Assembly: GCA_000149265.1 (NCBI GenBank)
Contig: CH003301.1
Span: 886,726 to 950,725 of the forward strand
DNA length: 64,000 nucleotides
Direction of reading: 5' to 3'
DNA from: Ciona savignyi
Lineage: Eukaryota > Chordata > Ascidiacea > Phlebobranchia > Cionidae
The translations under genes and the position numbers were made by a program. The notes beneath the pieces are model-generated. The model was given only the letters and a program-made list of their open reading frames with translations, was not told the DNA's origin and searched no databases. This document shows, in pieces, positions 49,301 through 61,700 of the stretch (the first letter of the stretch is position 1; each line of letters opens with the position of its first letter).

Positions 49301-52300
49301 GTTCATACTTATGTACCTGTCGGGTGGGGTACCAAATGATTGGGACAACATGCGAGGATTTGAACGAATGTGAAATTAATAGCATTTGTGAACAAGAATG
49401 CGAAAACAGTTATGGTTCGTTCATATGTTTATGCAGGTATATGTTAATATCAAATATGTGTCGGTCTGTATGAAATATTTTTGTATTGGCCGCTTATCGG
49501 CATATCCAACCTCTGCTTTTTCACGTTTCTACAAATAGAGCCGGATTTCAGACACACAGTAATGGTTCCTGCACTGATGTCAACGAATGTACAATAGGCG
49601 CGTGCCAACAAAGATGTGAAAATTTACAGGTGACTCTTAACACGAACATGGGATATGTTAAATTCCCTTCTTAAAAAGTTGTTTTGTAATAAGCCTTCAG
49701 TACTAACAGCTACTTCGTGGTGAACATATTTAATTTATGCATCAACAGGGTAGTTTTCAATGCTTGTGTACGGAAGGCTTTGTTCTTAGTGACGACGGAA
49801 GAACGTGCATTGACGTAGACGAATGTTCGTCAGATGACGTCAATTGCCAAGATGTAAGTCATTAGTTTCTGTCTTGGATGTGCTAGGATTGGATATGCAT
49901 GTTTTATCCCTGTAAAATGAAAGTGGCGTTATTATTAGGGAAATCGTTAATTACCTTTCGCCCACAGTCGGTTTACCATAATTAACATAGTTGTACATGA
50001 TTGAGACGTTCTTTTAGATTACAGTACAACCGACTAACTTATTGTATTATATCCCTGCGCACTGAATTGCGGTCTAACGAATTCAGGACCTTTATGATAT
50101 GCATGGTGTGAAGGAATACCCATACACTTCGAATAGCGAAATAAAAAATTTTATTTTATAAACAATTAATTAATTATTTTTAATATTTTTTTTATTTTTT
50201 TTAATTGGGTTTAGCGGCCACGTCAAATTATACAGAATTTTAATAGTTTATTTCTTTTTTTAGACGTGTTCTAACGACTGTCGTTTTGTCGTTTTTTCCC
50301 GTTTTCCAAATTTTTACCGATAGTCCCGCTTCGTGTTTTCATCGTGGAAGCAAAAAATAAACTAAACTAAACTAAAACTTATCGTTCCAGAAATGCTTCA
50401 ACACCGAAGGTTCGTTTACTTGTGGCTGCACGAGAGGTTTTATCCTTGGGGATGACCAGCGTTCATGCAGTCCGGAAGTAGGTTGCCTTGGTAGCCGGCA
50501 AGCCAACCAAACTCTCCGGTGGCGTTTAAAGATTGGAACAAAAAGCAACGATTTTGGAAACCAAAAAATTGTTAAAAGCTTTCGTAAAAAGTAAGCTAAG
50601 AAATAATTATAATAAGGACGTGGGGCCAACGTAGTATTTATAATTTAGAGTCAATCTCTCCTTGCGATTCCGGACATTTGATAATGACGGCGTTTTGCTC
50701 GGAGTAAGTGACAGCACAGGCGACACATACATCTATATCATAATAAGGAATCGTCAACTAGAGGCCGGAATCAAAAGAGCGTCGGGTGGGCTTGTGGTAT
50801 TGACAGCGAATTCTTCAGTTTCAAACGGAAAATGGAACACAGTGAGTTGACTTACTCAATTAATCTGAGTTAAACAAAATAGCCATCTGCTGTTACAGTT
50901 GCTAGTTTTAAGCCTACGTAATCACAATTGTTGCAGGTAAATCTTAAAAAAATCGGCACGAGTGCTGCTCTTATCATAAACGGAACAACATTCGCAAGGA
51001 AAAGGGTACATTCATTAGCACCAAAGTTTAAAACCGGAAGTTTAATTTACCTAGGAGGTTTGCCAAAAAATCACACGATCACAGATACAATTGTAAGTAT
51101 ATGTTAAATGCATAATTATATAGTTCATGTGTAGTAAGGTAAGTTTCCTTTATAAATGCGCTACAAAGACCTTTTATATGTAATGTTGACAATATAATAA
51201 ATAACAACAAAATGACATTCGGTAAAAGGTGTATATTATAACAAAAGTAATTTTTTGAATATACGTTATTTCAGCTCTGGCTGCTAAACATAATAAACGA
51301 TTAAAACAGTTGATTAGATTAAAACCTTATTTTGCATCAACCACGCAACACCATAAGTCTCGAACAAAGAGTACTGTGAGTAGAGCATAGGGGTAATTTA
51401 AAGGATTTTCGCAGGGTATAGATCCACAATATACGGGATGTATGAGCCACATTCGATCGAAAGGATGTAAAGTCAAATGGTTTCCTTCAAAACCCGACTT
51501 ATTTAGTGAACATACCGGTTGCTACGAGTCGATCCAATCTGGTTCATATTTTGACGGGACGGGTTACTTACAGCTGGGTGAGCAATGACACGAAGACATT
51601 TTTTAATTTCCAATAAAAATATCATTAATGCGTCTGAATATTAAGAAATGTCTGTAATTCAGGTTCATCACAAATTCGAGTGGTTACTTATTTCAAATTT
51701 CGCGCACTGATACGTACAAGTTACCCAAACGGGGTTTTGGTGTCAGCAGGAACTAATACAGGCGGAAAACTGATGCTATCTCTTGTGGATGGAGCTGTAA
51801 GCACACATACTAAAAGAACGTCAATTATTTTTAATTGTTTTCCGTAATAGATTAGAGCTCAGGTGATGAATATCTCCGGTACGAGTTTATATTTTTCAAG
51901 TTATGCAAAAGAAGGCAGATTGCTGTGTACCGGTCTGTGGATGAGCGTCTACTGTAAAATCTCTTCCCGTGGAAAGGTATCACAACAGTTTGTTACGTCT
52001 ATTTACAACGCACCTCCTTTTTTTAAAAAGGGATAGTTTGGACTCGCAATGAGTTCGTCACCAAAACCGTTATTTTTATGTCGAATTATGCATACGGATG
52101 GCCGCGCTTACAATTTCGTCACAAAACGCACCTACTGAATACTTGTTATAGATTTCGTTATATGTCGATGGCCAGTCTGGAAGCCAAGTTGGAAAAGGAT
52201 TAAAGTTTCGTTTTGATCCCACACAGCCGATCTACATAGGGGGTTTACCGTCAGGTAAATTTACATTTTTCGTATATTGCGTGTAGCTGAATATTAACTT

Positions 52301-52426
52301 GTAGATTCTTCGTCAAACTTCAATGGGAACATGCGCAAGATCTTCGTTAATGATCGTTCGGTAGACTTGTCGAAGTCGTCCAACTACGTCGGAGTAGACG
52401 CCTTTTCAATGCCGGCAATGCGCTAA
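43307..52426 (+). CDS. Vitamin K-dependent Gla protein: Gla, 17 EGF repeats, two LamG domains
   Basis: Twenty-eight exons close in phase (1154 aa): 43307-43364, 43735-43901, 43981-44005, 44117-44206, 44269-44388, 44839-44958, 45014-45133, 45269-45382, 45498-45608, 45865-45984, 46107-46218, 46356-46491, 46729-46849, 47004-47107, 47180-47315, 47591-47762, 47836-47945, 49301-49436, 49539-49629, 49749-49853, 50391-50590, 50649-50841, 50937-51092, 51415-51577, 51663-51796, 51851-51976, 52152-52254, 52305-52426. Signal peptide 1-19; propeptide [18 protein letters not shown] (21-38) with F-16, A-10, L-6 and R-1 for gamma-glutamyl carboxylase; Gla domain 39-83 ([24 protein letters not shown]); Cys-bounded loop 85-111 containing RKRKR; EGF repeats about 114-782, many calcium-binding (DIDEC, DINEC, DVNEC); two LamG domains to the end. 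The order is that of Protein S and Gas6, ligands of TAM receptors and cofactors, but those have four EGF repeats. Secreted; function inferred. Confidence 0.93.
45648..45835. mobile_element. Decayed hAT-like element in Gla-gene intron 9
   Basis: The left end reads CAGGGGTGGGCAAC, a typical hAT terminus. The right part has GTTGCCCATAC, an imperfect inverted match, and GCGGGCCG occurs twice inside (about 45768 and 45810), as in many non-autonomous hAT elements. No clear 8-bp duplication remains, so the limits are approximate. There is no coding capacity. Confidence 0.5.
48088..48160 (-). tRNA. tRNA-Val (anticodon UAC), copy 1
   Basis: On the minus strand it forms a full cloverleaf. The 7-bp acceptor stem is AGTTCCG/CGGAACT, the A-box is TAGTGTAGTGGTTATC, the anticodon arm CTGCTTTACACGCAG carries TAC, the B-box is GGTTCGAACCC, and A is the discriminator base. 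No intron and no encoded CCA, as expected for a eukaryotic nuclear gene. It sits antisense in intron 17 of the Gla-protein gene. Only a short T-run follows it. Confidence 0.96.
48600..48672 (-). tRNA. tRNA-Val (anticodon UAC), copy 2
   Basis: Identical in all 72 positions checked to the copy at 48088-48160, with the same anticodon TAC and A discriminator. It is followed on its own strand by a run of six T, a good Pol III terminator. The two copies are about 440 bp apart, and their flanks do not look duplicated, apart from short A/T runs. Confidence 0.97.
50210..50384 (+). repeat. Possible 3' end of a LINE-type element
   Basis: The end of intron 20 of the Gla gene has a stretch closing with AATAAACTAAACTAAACTAA and an A-rich end just before the acceptor at 50390. 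Short tandem repeats at the 3' end of a non-coding block resemble tails of some non-LTR retrotransposons. No reverse transcriptase is present and no second copy exists in the window, so this is weak. Confidence 0.25.
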
Positions 52427-53131
52427 CCTTCAATGGGAAAATAACTCTACGATTTATTTAATTTTCCGAAAGTGGTTCTCGTCATTTTCGTTAAACTTTA
52501 TTTAAAAAAAAACAGTTTTCACAAGTTAATTTTCCTACTATTTTCGCGAGAATACAACGTACGAAAATCAATTGGGAAGATTGTGTTTTTTGATACGTTG
52601 GCAAACAAAAAGTAGATTAAACATGAATTCGGGATTATATTAATTGTAATGTCGGGATATTTATTAAAGATTTTTGTAACTGGTTGGCATTTCGAGTAAA
52701 TCGGACATAATGAAAACTATATATAACCAAGATATTTATTCACGAGGGAGTGGTTTCTAAGAACCAGCCTATTTGCAGTTTGATATTGAAGTAAAGGTTT
52801 AAATGATATTGCATTTTAATCTCTTAAGCCTATATACAAAAGTCGCTAAGAACTCCAGCAAATACTCGAGGCTTACATCACTTAATGATGTAAAATTAAT
52901 AAAAAAATTAACACAGACAGTTTGCATTTCATTGCCGCAATAAAACAGTTTTAATACAAAATAATATTAAAAAAGTTTGAAAAAATCTAAAAATCTAAAA
53001 AATTAGGTAGCACTCACATTACACATATTATTGTTAAATAATGAATCAAAACAATAAACTGGAACTTAAGTTATTATATTCAGCAATACCCATGCATATT
53101 GCTGCCTCATGCATTTCAAATGTTAAGACAC
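52427..53131. other. Gap between convergent genes
   Basis: Holds the 3' ends of the Gla-protein gene (plus) and the SLC19 gene (minus). A candidate AATAAA for the plus gene is at 52939-52944. Nothing else is recognised. Confidence 0.4.
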
Positions 53132-56100
53132 CTACAGTGCAGTACTTTCTGTTTGTTCTACTTCTGCTAATTCAGGCTTCTTTGGTTCATCCTGGGAATA
53201 TGTCATAGGTTCCAATCTTTCGCTGCCAAATCCATTCTTATATAGAAAGTAGACTCCATGTAGCAGGAATATAATAGCAATAAGAGCGAAGTAGCCACTG
53301 GGGAATAAAAATAATAATCTGTGTTTGATGGCAGTTGGCACTAATAGTAAAATTGTGTGATGGTGGCTGTGAAAATCCACAATAAAAGATTTACATACAG
53401 TTAGGATAGGATATTCAGGTTTATTCTGTGATTAGGGGAGGGGTTAACACATGGACAATCAGCAGCACCTCGAGCCCACTGTCGGGTTACCCAAACTATT
53501 GCAGTGTGTTGTGTATGATTCACACGTTCCTTAAATTTGGTAGAACCCATTAATCCGTTGCGTTCTAGCTAGCATTTCGAATCTGCAACCCTTTGGCGGA
53601 AAGGTGTTACAATACCCCACCAAACTAATAAGTCGGAACAAGTTATCGCTGAATGAGGTATATTTTAGAAAATCGGATTTAATGACAATAAACTTTGTCA
53701 CTCTTTCTGCTTCTCTTTGTCAAAAATTGTAGAAATTTTGACACTCTTGGTAAAATCCTTTATAATGTAAATGCTTTTCAAAAAATTTATTCTTAATACT
53801 TAGTTATGTTTGGCTACTACTATTTTTTGTGCAATAAAATTTTTAGAATAAAAAGTAATTTACTTTGTGTTTTGAATGATTTCCATCAACCTAATAGAAG
53901 ACATACAATGCAGTAGAGTAATCTAATCAAGTATACAGGAACAACAATTACTAGAAATCACGAGTTCTGTGTAAAAAGCAAACATAGGCAGCTGATACCT
54001 CTACTAGCAAGTGTTTGAAGAGTGGATTGGTCGGTTTAATATTCAATATAAGATGATAAGACTGATTAGTAATACCTAACACCCCACCAGTATTTAATAT
54101 AAAAGTTAATACCTGTAAACAATAAATTGAGTATTGACATCAAGACCAAATCCTACTTTGTCAATAAGAATGATGGTAAGAATTGCATTGAGTAGTACGG
54201 CTGTAAAAGTATTCACTCCAAATACTAACGCAAATCGTTGAGTGTTAAGTCCAACTGCCAGTTGAAACCTAAAAAAAATATTTTAATTAAAAACTGTTTC
54301 AGATGTGAATAATTTACTTTTAACTTACTGGGTAATCGTAATAACGAAGTTGTAGAGTACAATGAAGGCTACATATGCCACATAGCATATCCAGATATCG
54401 GTAGTCCAATACATTAGCATGAGCAAACCACATTTGCACAAAGAGCAAAGTCCAAGTGCAAGCTCACCCCATATTGACCAGTTCAGTTTCACAAATCCAA
54501 CACAAAATGCACCAAGAGCACCTACCATAGTAAATTCATCTTATATTTGTACACTATGTTAATAAATGTTAGCTTTTGTTTATATAAATAAACACATAAC
54601 ACACCAAGTACAGTTGCAGTTGCTTCAACAGCACCATTGTAAACCTCCCCTTCTGCACTTGAGTGGATTGTTTCCCACAAATTTTGTGCGTAGTTCACTA
54701 CAAGCAACCAACCACAAGTAGACAAGGCCCACCACATGGACCAACGCAGTAACACAGGATTCATGTAACAATTTTTCATATCTTTCCACAGTTTCAGCAT
54801 CACAAGTTTCCAACTAATTTTTCGGTGAACCTAAAATAAATTATCATTTAAAAAAGGATATAATTTTAATATTGTACTCTAATTATAAAACAATACAAAA
54901 AACCTAAACAAGGATATAAACTAAGAATTGAGTACAATTATTTACCGTTGTATCTGCTTCATTGGGAGTTGAAAACGAAGTGCCTTGAGGATTTTCCAAG
55001 CTTTTTGGTGGTTCCTGTCCACTTTCTTCCTGAGCACGATTATCAGGGTCAAGGTGAGTGCTCTCAATTGATCCACTAACATCCTCATCATTAGAGAAAA
55101 AGAAAAGAGTCCTCTTTGGCATTGGTAAAAAGCACGATATGATAAATGCCACTGACACATTCACAAGAGACATAATGTTTAAATCAAAATATGTTACACC
55201 AGCAAAAAGAACAAGAAGCTGTCCAATAAGCGAACCAAGAAAGAGTCCAATAAGTGTGGTTGATCGGACATACGATGTGACCCTTTGATAATTGTGTTTT
55301 TCAACAATGCTGTAGAAATATTACGTGTATAAAATACATCAACATATTTATTTATATTTGCACACAAGGACAATAAATAGTATATTTTCAGCAATCATAA
55401 AAGTTTAAGCAACAAAATCAATAAACATATTGCATTATTGTAAATTGTGGATATTTTTTGTTTATTTAAAAAAAATTATACCAGTATTGGTAAAAAATAA
55501 CAGAAAATGGATAAAGGGTATATGCAAAAAAAAGATTAAAATTATAAATTTATTCTATTGTTAAATGTATACAAATTTATAAAGACAGTTTTTTTTAATA
55601 TTTTTCTGGCTTACATGAAAAAAAGCATCATGATAGCAAAAACTATAGTCCATAAATCATATCAATGTAAGGATAGACAATAACTACATAGAGCTTATTA
55701 TAGTCACGTACAACAGCCACCATCCGAGATGAAAAAAGACTGTTGCATTGCTGCATGAAGACTTATGATCTAATACAGACAATCATGACCAAAAAGCCTA
55801 TATTGCAATTTTATAAAAATCCTTGCAAGTGGTAATTAAAGTTGCATGTGATAAAGCAATTAAGCATTTTTTTTTCGATGATTTGAATAAAAATAAGGTT
55901 GGTAAGCACTAACTTATTTGTGGTCATTATGAATTGGTAATCTATTGGTTACTGAACTTAGTCAATGTACTAACATGTTTCAACAACAGGACAAAATCAC
56001 ACATTTTAAAATTTTATGTGGTTATTGAACTGAAACATGCTGAACATTGACATACACGGGTACAAAATTAAAATATACAAAACTACTCTACTACTAAAGA

Positions 56101-56980
56101 TTTTCAGTTTATGAATAAATGAAAAATAAACCTGTATATGTAAGAGTAGTAGCCGATCTCTCCTGCAGTTGCCACAGCATAGCTTACCTGCATCACTTGC
56201 ATAAGAGTAACTCCCTGACCAAACAACAATAAAAGCCAGCATCCAATGTACCTGGAAATCAGATTTTAAACAAAAACACTCTCTTGCAAGTTTCTTATTT
56301 TGCATTGTTATGGTTTAAATATTGATATTTATATTTACCCAAGACCTTGCATTAAAATTACAGGCTTGTATTTCACATAGTCTGTCAGTAGAAAGACAGG
56401 TAGCAGGAATGAAACATATGCATATATCCACACAGGATAAATCTCATTTACCACTTCAGATTCTGTCAGATTTTTTTGGGGACCCTGCAATTTAAATATT
56501 AAAAAAAAATTAAAATTTGGTTAACAAATGACTATGGGAACCATTATGCAACACAATATAATAGCTCCAATTTAGTGTAAATACCATGACAATTGGATAA
56601 TGGGCAGAATTTACCTGATAAAAAATATTTATACTGCAAATACCAGTGTTTTAGATTATGCTAAGAAACATCTTCCAATTTTAATGAGGGCTTTAATATT
56701 AACATGTAACTACCATAACATAGTGTTGTGCATAAATTAATGGTTATACATGGTTAACCGATTCATAGCTAAGGATTAGGCCTACAGAAATTAAGAAACG
56801 ATTCATCTCTATTTGTGTAAACAAACAAACAAAAAACAATTTGAAATTAATAAAAGCCTTATATTTACTGACCATTAAATAGGGAGTAAGAAATGGCTCT
56901 GATGGTTTCATGTAGCTAAATATACCATAGGTACAAAGTAGTATGGTTGGTTTCCACCATGATCTATCTGTTGACTCCAT
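53132..56980 (-). CDS. SLC19-family folate/thiamine transporter
   Basis: Eight exons close in phase: 56980-56873, 56484-56339, 56251-56132, 55309-54946, 54830-54605, 54521-54329, 54268-54113 and 53297-53132, giving 492 aa (vertebrate SLC19A2 and SLC19A3 are about 497). The N-terminal motif [12 protein letters not shown] is the family hallmark in the first membrane span and next loop. [19 protein letters not shown], the [10 protein letters not shown] block and [19 protein letters not shown] also match. A long polar acidic loop ([22 protein letters not shown]) sits in the middle, as between spans 6 and 7 of the family. The last span is [17 protein letters not shown]. It is a multi-span plasma-membrane carrier for thiamine or reduced folate; which substrate cannot be told from sequence inspection. 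The length and early start favour the thiamine type weakly. A SINE-like copy lies in the last intron. Confidence 0.93.
53563..53632 (-). repeat. tRNA-derived SINE-like element, copy 3
   Basis: In the last intron of the SLC19 gene. On the minus strand it reads CACCTTTCCGCCAAAGGG, then TTGCAGATTCGAAATGC and GCTAGCTAG. It aligns with copy 2 at 25411-25485 over the anticodon-arm-like block, the B-box (GATTCGAAA) and the following tail. Confidence 0.55.
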
Positions 56981-58768
56981 AACGGTAATTACAACCTGTA
57001 CGTTAGTTTTATAGCAACCTAGTTAAAATAATCAATTAGTACATACTACATATACAGGTATATCAATGGTCCAATCCAGTATTTTCTTTCTATGTGTAAG
57101 AATACTATAATTTTGGTGGCAATGTCGAATCACAATGTCAAACAGCTGTTGCTGAACAATAAAATGTCAAAGGTATTTCTTTTGGGGAATCCCCGTAAAG
57201 ATGACTAAATTTTGACTTTTTTGCGGATACTGCCTTAACATATTTTTAAGCTGTTGTGCTGCCGAATAGTTAACGTCACCGATTTATATACTGCTTAATA
57301 TATATATAAAAAAAACGGTCATAACGAGTCTATCATGGTAGTAAAACTTGACCTAGTAACAAAAACTATTTTATTTTTGACTAGGGGAGCCAAAATTCTT
57401 ATTTTTCACGATACCGCAATGGCCGTTATTTCTGGCACACAATACTCCTATATCTACGCTCCAGTATGTACACCCTTAAATTAACTATTTTATTTGTAGG
57501 AGTCGACAGTATAATCTCCAGATGTTAACATTAAATCATATAGTTGGTTGTTTGGGCAATGTGACGTACAATAAGATATACTCCTTTTACATTTGTAATG
57601 TAATTTCAGGTAGTCTATATATTTTTTTTCTTATTTCAAGTAAATTGAGCAACAAACCGTGACTATTCTCCCAATTACTTCTTTATGTTGTACAGTAGGC
57701 CTATTGTGTTTGCCAAATGCACAGTCCGCAATTTACGATGTTGGATTATTAATCACTCCCACAGCAAGTTTCCTTTCCCCCGTGTAATCGGAAACGCAGC
57801 AAACGCTGTATTTTATATTTACCGTTTGGCAAACCCAATAGGTTCGAATAAGAAAGATACTGCAGATGCCTAGAAATGTAGGCGAAATAAATATGTCATA
57901 AAAAGGATCGACTTGGTTTGTTTTTCCGTTTTACAATTTACTAACTGCCATCGATAAGAAACGATTTTCTTGCATGATTGCAACGGGTTGACAAATTCCC
58001 ATTTTAACGCTCGTTCGTGTCTCGTGTGGTTTATTAGTCTTTACGTGAATTTATAATGGATTTGTATATATAGTAAACCAAATATTTAACAACTAAAGAA
58101 GACATTTTACTTAATACTTACTTCCTGTAAAGAAATAATTTATTAGACTTTTGTCAATAAATTTTTATAAATAAAATATAGAATATTTTATTTATATAAA
58201 AGTATGCAGGCTATTGCAACCAACATTAGGATTGGAGATGATGCAAAAATCATGCACTTTCGCCTATCGATATACTGTACTTACTATTTATCAATGTGTC
58301 TGCATGTCAAGCCAAACCATATTCTTTGTATTCGTTTACTCATTACTTAAAAGTCACAATAAAAGTCGCTATTCGAGTTATTATCGATTTATTGCTGGTA
58401 ACTGCGGTGTAAAACTGATTGAGAATAAAAATATAAACTTCTTCATTTTTACATCAGACGTGTTATTAAAATCAGGTTTAACATATTTGGGGTCGGCTAA
58501 GGGACAAATAAATAATATTTTTATATTTATATCTCTATTTAAATAAATACAGGAAAGAAAACATGAATATACGGCCGTGATGTGGTGTAAAAGAGCTATG
58601 TTGGTATTTATGCCTCAATATGTACTGAGTGTAATGCTGCAAAATATACGCTGGAAATATAACATAATTATACAAACTTTCTACTATCATAAGATACAAG
58701 TCATGCACATTATGCTGGCTATACATGTGAACATAAAGATCCAGACAATTTACAAACCTATATAATAT
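56981..58768. other. Intergenic region
   Basis: Upstream of the SLC19 gene and downstream of the TPR gene, both on the minus strand. No exon with domain support was found. The stretch is AT-rich and contains no recognisable RNA gene. Confidence 0.4.
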
Positions 58769-61700
58769 TCACTGTACAATGCATTTGTTAATTTCACGTT
58801 TGGCCCTTGCACGTAACTTTCTCAATTCAATGTCATCCCCGTCTACTACCAATCCAACTTCACAAAAGTCATGGCAATTTTGGTAGTCATGGCGACTAAA
58901 TGCCTCTACCGCTTGTCGGTAGAAAATGGAGCTCAGAGCCGTCCGACCCGGCTGAACATGGATAAGCGATATTGCTTGATTCCTGGTAAAATGATATTAT
59001 ATTCATCATTGTGCGCTCATTTCAGACCGTTACAGTCTAAAATATCAACAAAAATGTGTCAATCGTCTTGTGATCTAGTAAAATAACACCGAACTTAAAA
59101 AAAAATTACTTTTCCAGTTCGATAGATTTCATGAAATCCTGACACGCTTCAAATTCTTTCCCCCCTGTTAGGTAGATATTTCCTCTCATACAGTAGTCGT
59201 TTACTTGTGGATGGGTTGCAGTTTCTTTTATAACGTCTGATATATCAGCGATAGCTTTGCTGGTGTAAATAAACATATAATTAGGTTATTATATTATTTA
59301 TAAATCTGGTAATCTGGTAATTAAAATACCCATTTTCGCCCATCTTTGAAAGGCACCGACAACGCAAGCGCAATTTGTTGATTTTAGAAGACGCATCAGC
59401 CAGAATACTCAGGTTGAAATAATCACGTGCTTCACTATGTTTTCCGTCCGATGACAACGATTCGGCTTGTGTCAGTGCTTCCTGTCAAATTATAAAAGTT
59501 TTAAAAGACACATAAATGTAGTATGTATATACGGGGCCTGTCTGTGAGTAAAAACTTACACAACCAATTAAATTATAAATACAGCAGCAATATTATATAT
59601 ATATATATCTTTATACTCCCCATATAAACATATTGTTTATTTAAAAATCTCCGCTAAAAGTGATCGTTTTGGTATAACCTTAATATTAGATTTAATAATT
59701 TAAAGATGTCAGTACTTAAGGTATGATTGCAACTTTGATATTTATCAACAGTAATGACGGTTCTCTTTTATTCCCTGGAAATATTCTTTTCCCACATTGT
59801 CTTGACAGTAGCCTACCTCTGCTAGTTTTCGTCGTCGATTAGCGTCAATTGCTCTCAGGACATACGTCAATCCATTTTTGTCAACGATAGTCAAGGAGCC
59901 CAGCAGGGCTGAGGCTGTTCGGAAGCGATTCATTTTGACGTTTATCAGACCAGCGCGAGCAACGGCGGTGACATCATTGGGTGTCAGCTCCATGACGATT
60001 TGCAAATGTCGTAAAGCTTCATCAAACTCGCCTGTTAAAATATTTAAGTTAAAACGATTCTAACAGCCAAATTTATATTTTATCTTCTTTATTGTTATTT
60101 TATTGTTTAAACCTGACCTTTGACTATTAAAATGTCAGCATACATCCCATGCCACGCTGAGTTCGAATTATCGACAGTGATTAGTAATTTCCCAAGCGCC
60201 ATCGATTTCTGCAAAATTTCTGCCTTTTCCATTCCACTGATGATATCATCATATGTTGATATTGATGTAGTGGTTGCGGTGGAACCACGGCTAGTGTGGC
60301 GTGACACTGGATTGGCATCTGATATTGAGAAAGTAAAACTGCAGGTCGGAAGATTTTGTAAACGCAAAAGTTACGGGACAAGTTACCTTGCTCTTTATCC
60401 GAAACGTAAGTGTTTTCCAAAGCAATCAGTGCCTCTTTTAAATCTCTTTTGCTTGCAGCAGACCTTCGAATTGGCGCTTAGATAAAATTTAACCTTAAAG
60501 TGATGGCAACAAAATAATAAATTTACTTGTGAAGTCGCTTGTTTGAGTTAGACGTCTCACTTAAAGGTTGGTCCTCTGTCGTCAATTCATCGTGCAAATT
60601 GGTAGTTGCGTTTGTTGGCGTGACATCGTCTATGTTTCGGTCAGCAGGGGGAGCCAAAGTGTCAATTTCATCGTTTGGAAGAGGGTCTGGTAAATGAATG
60701 GACGATAGCGACGATGTTTGTGACACATCTTCTCCCGGTTTCATCAGCGTCTCATCTAGCATGCTAGGTAAGGAGAGCTCACTTAGATATTTTGGCACCG
60801 ATTAAAAATGTGTGATATTGAAACATTACCTAACGGTAGAGGCAGATCCTCCCGTGTTTAGCCTATCTGTCGAGCCAGATTTGTAACCATAATTTAGCAG
60901 CATTACGATCACTCGGTGATCTGGTTGATAGAAGTTTAACTTAAAAAATATTATTGAACATATTGTATACAGACAGACGAACCTATCCAAAATAACAGAA
61001 GCTTCTTTGCTTCATCAGGAAGGGCATGTATGTGATCGGTCACTGTATAAATGTCCATTTCACATGCTAATGTGACGTCGTTTACGCAGTCGTATTCTTC
61101 CCCAAGTGCTAACCGCATAAACGCTCTACCGCAAAGTCCCTCGACGCACAAAGGATTCACCTTCATATTTCACAACAACTACATGTTTCGGTTAAAGGAA
61201 TATAAATGAGCAGTTACCTCAATTGCTGCGGAAAAATCAAGTAAAGCTAATCTCTGATCACCTAAATGTGCCATACATTCAGCCCTTGCAAGATAAGAAC
61301 GGTAAACGCCGGTTCCACCGTTTAAACCTAATAAACAAAACACATTGTAACTATAATTGCTTTAATTTAAAAAAATTCTAAGAAAAACACGTAGTCTATT
61401 GCAAAATTGCTGCGAATTTTGCAAACATCATTATCAACGCATATGGCTCTATATTAGAGCGTAATTAATTAAAATGCAGAAATTGTATTTAGTGGTTTTA
61501 CCGAAAAACACATTTAAATAATTATTCTTTTTTTTCATCAATTGAATTGTGCGTTATTTATACAGAAATGGATTTTACGGATTAGTCGGATTGGAGAAAA
61601 CAAACCAAACCAAACATGAAGTTCACCGCACACAGTGCCCTTGAGCTTACTTCTGCGCTTTATCTTTTGCCAGTGGAATATTTTCCTCGGCTCAATATGG

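Noticed and set aside
53563..53632. Intact tRNA
   Set aside because: No proper acceptor stem, and the A-box is degraded; it aligns with other dispersed copies instead.
60764..60798. Extension of the TPR exon to a start codon at 60798
   Set aside because: The codon there is GTG, not ATG, and the acceptor at 60763/60764 (CCTAG) joins in phase with upstream exons.
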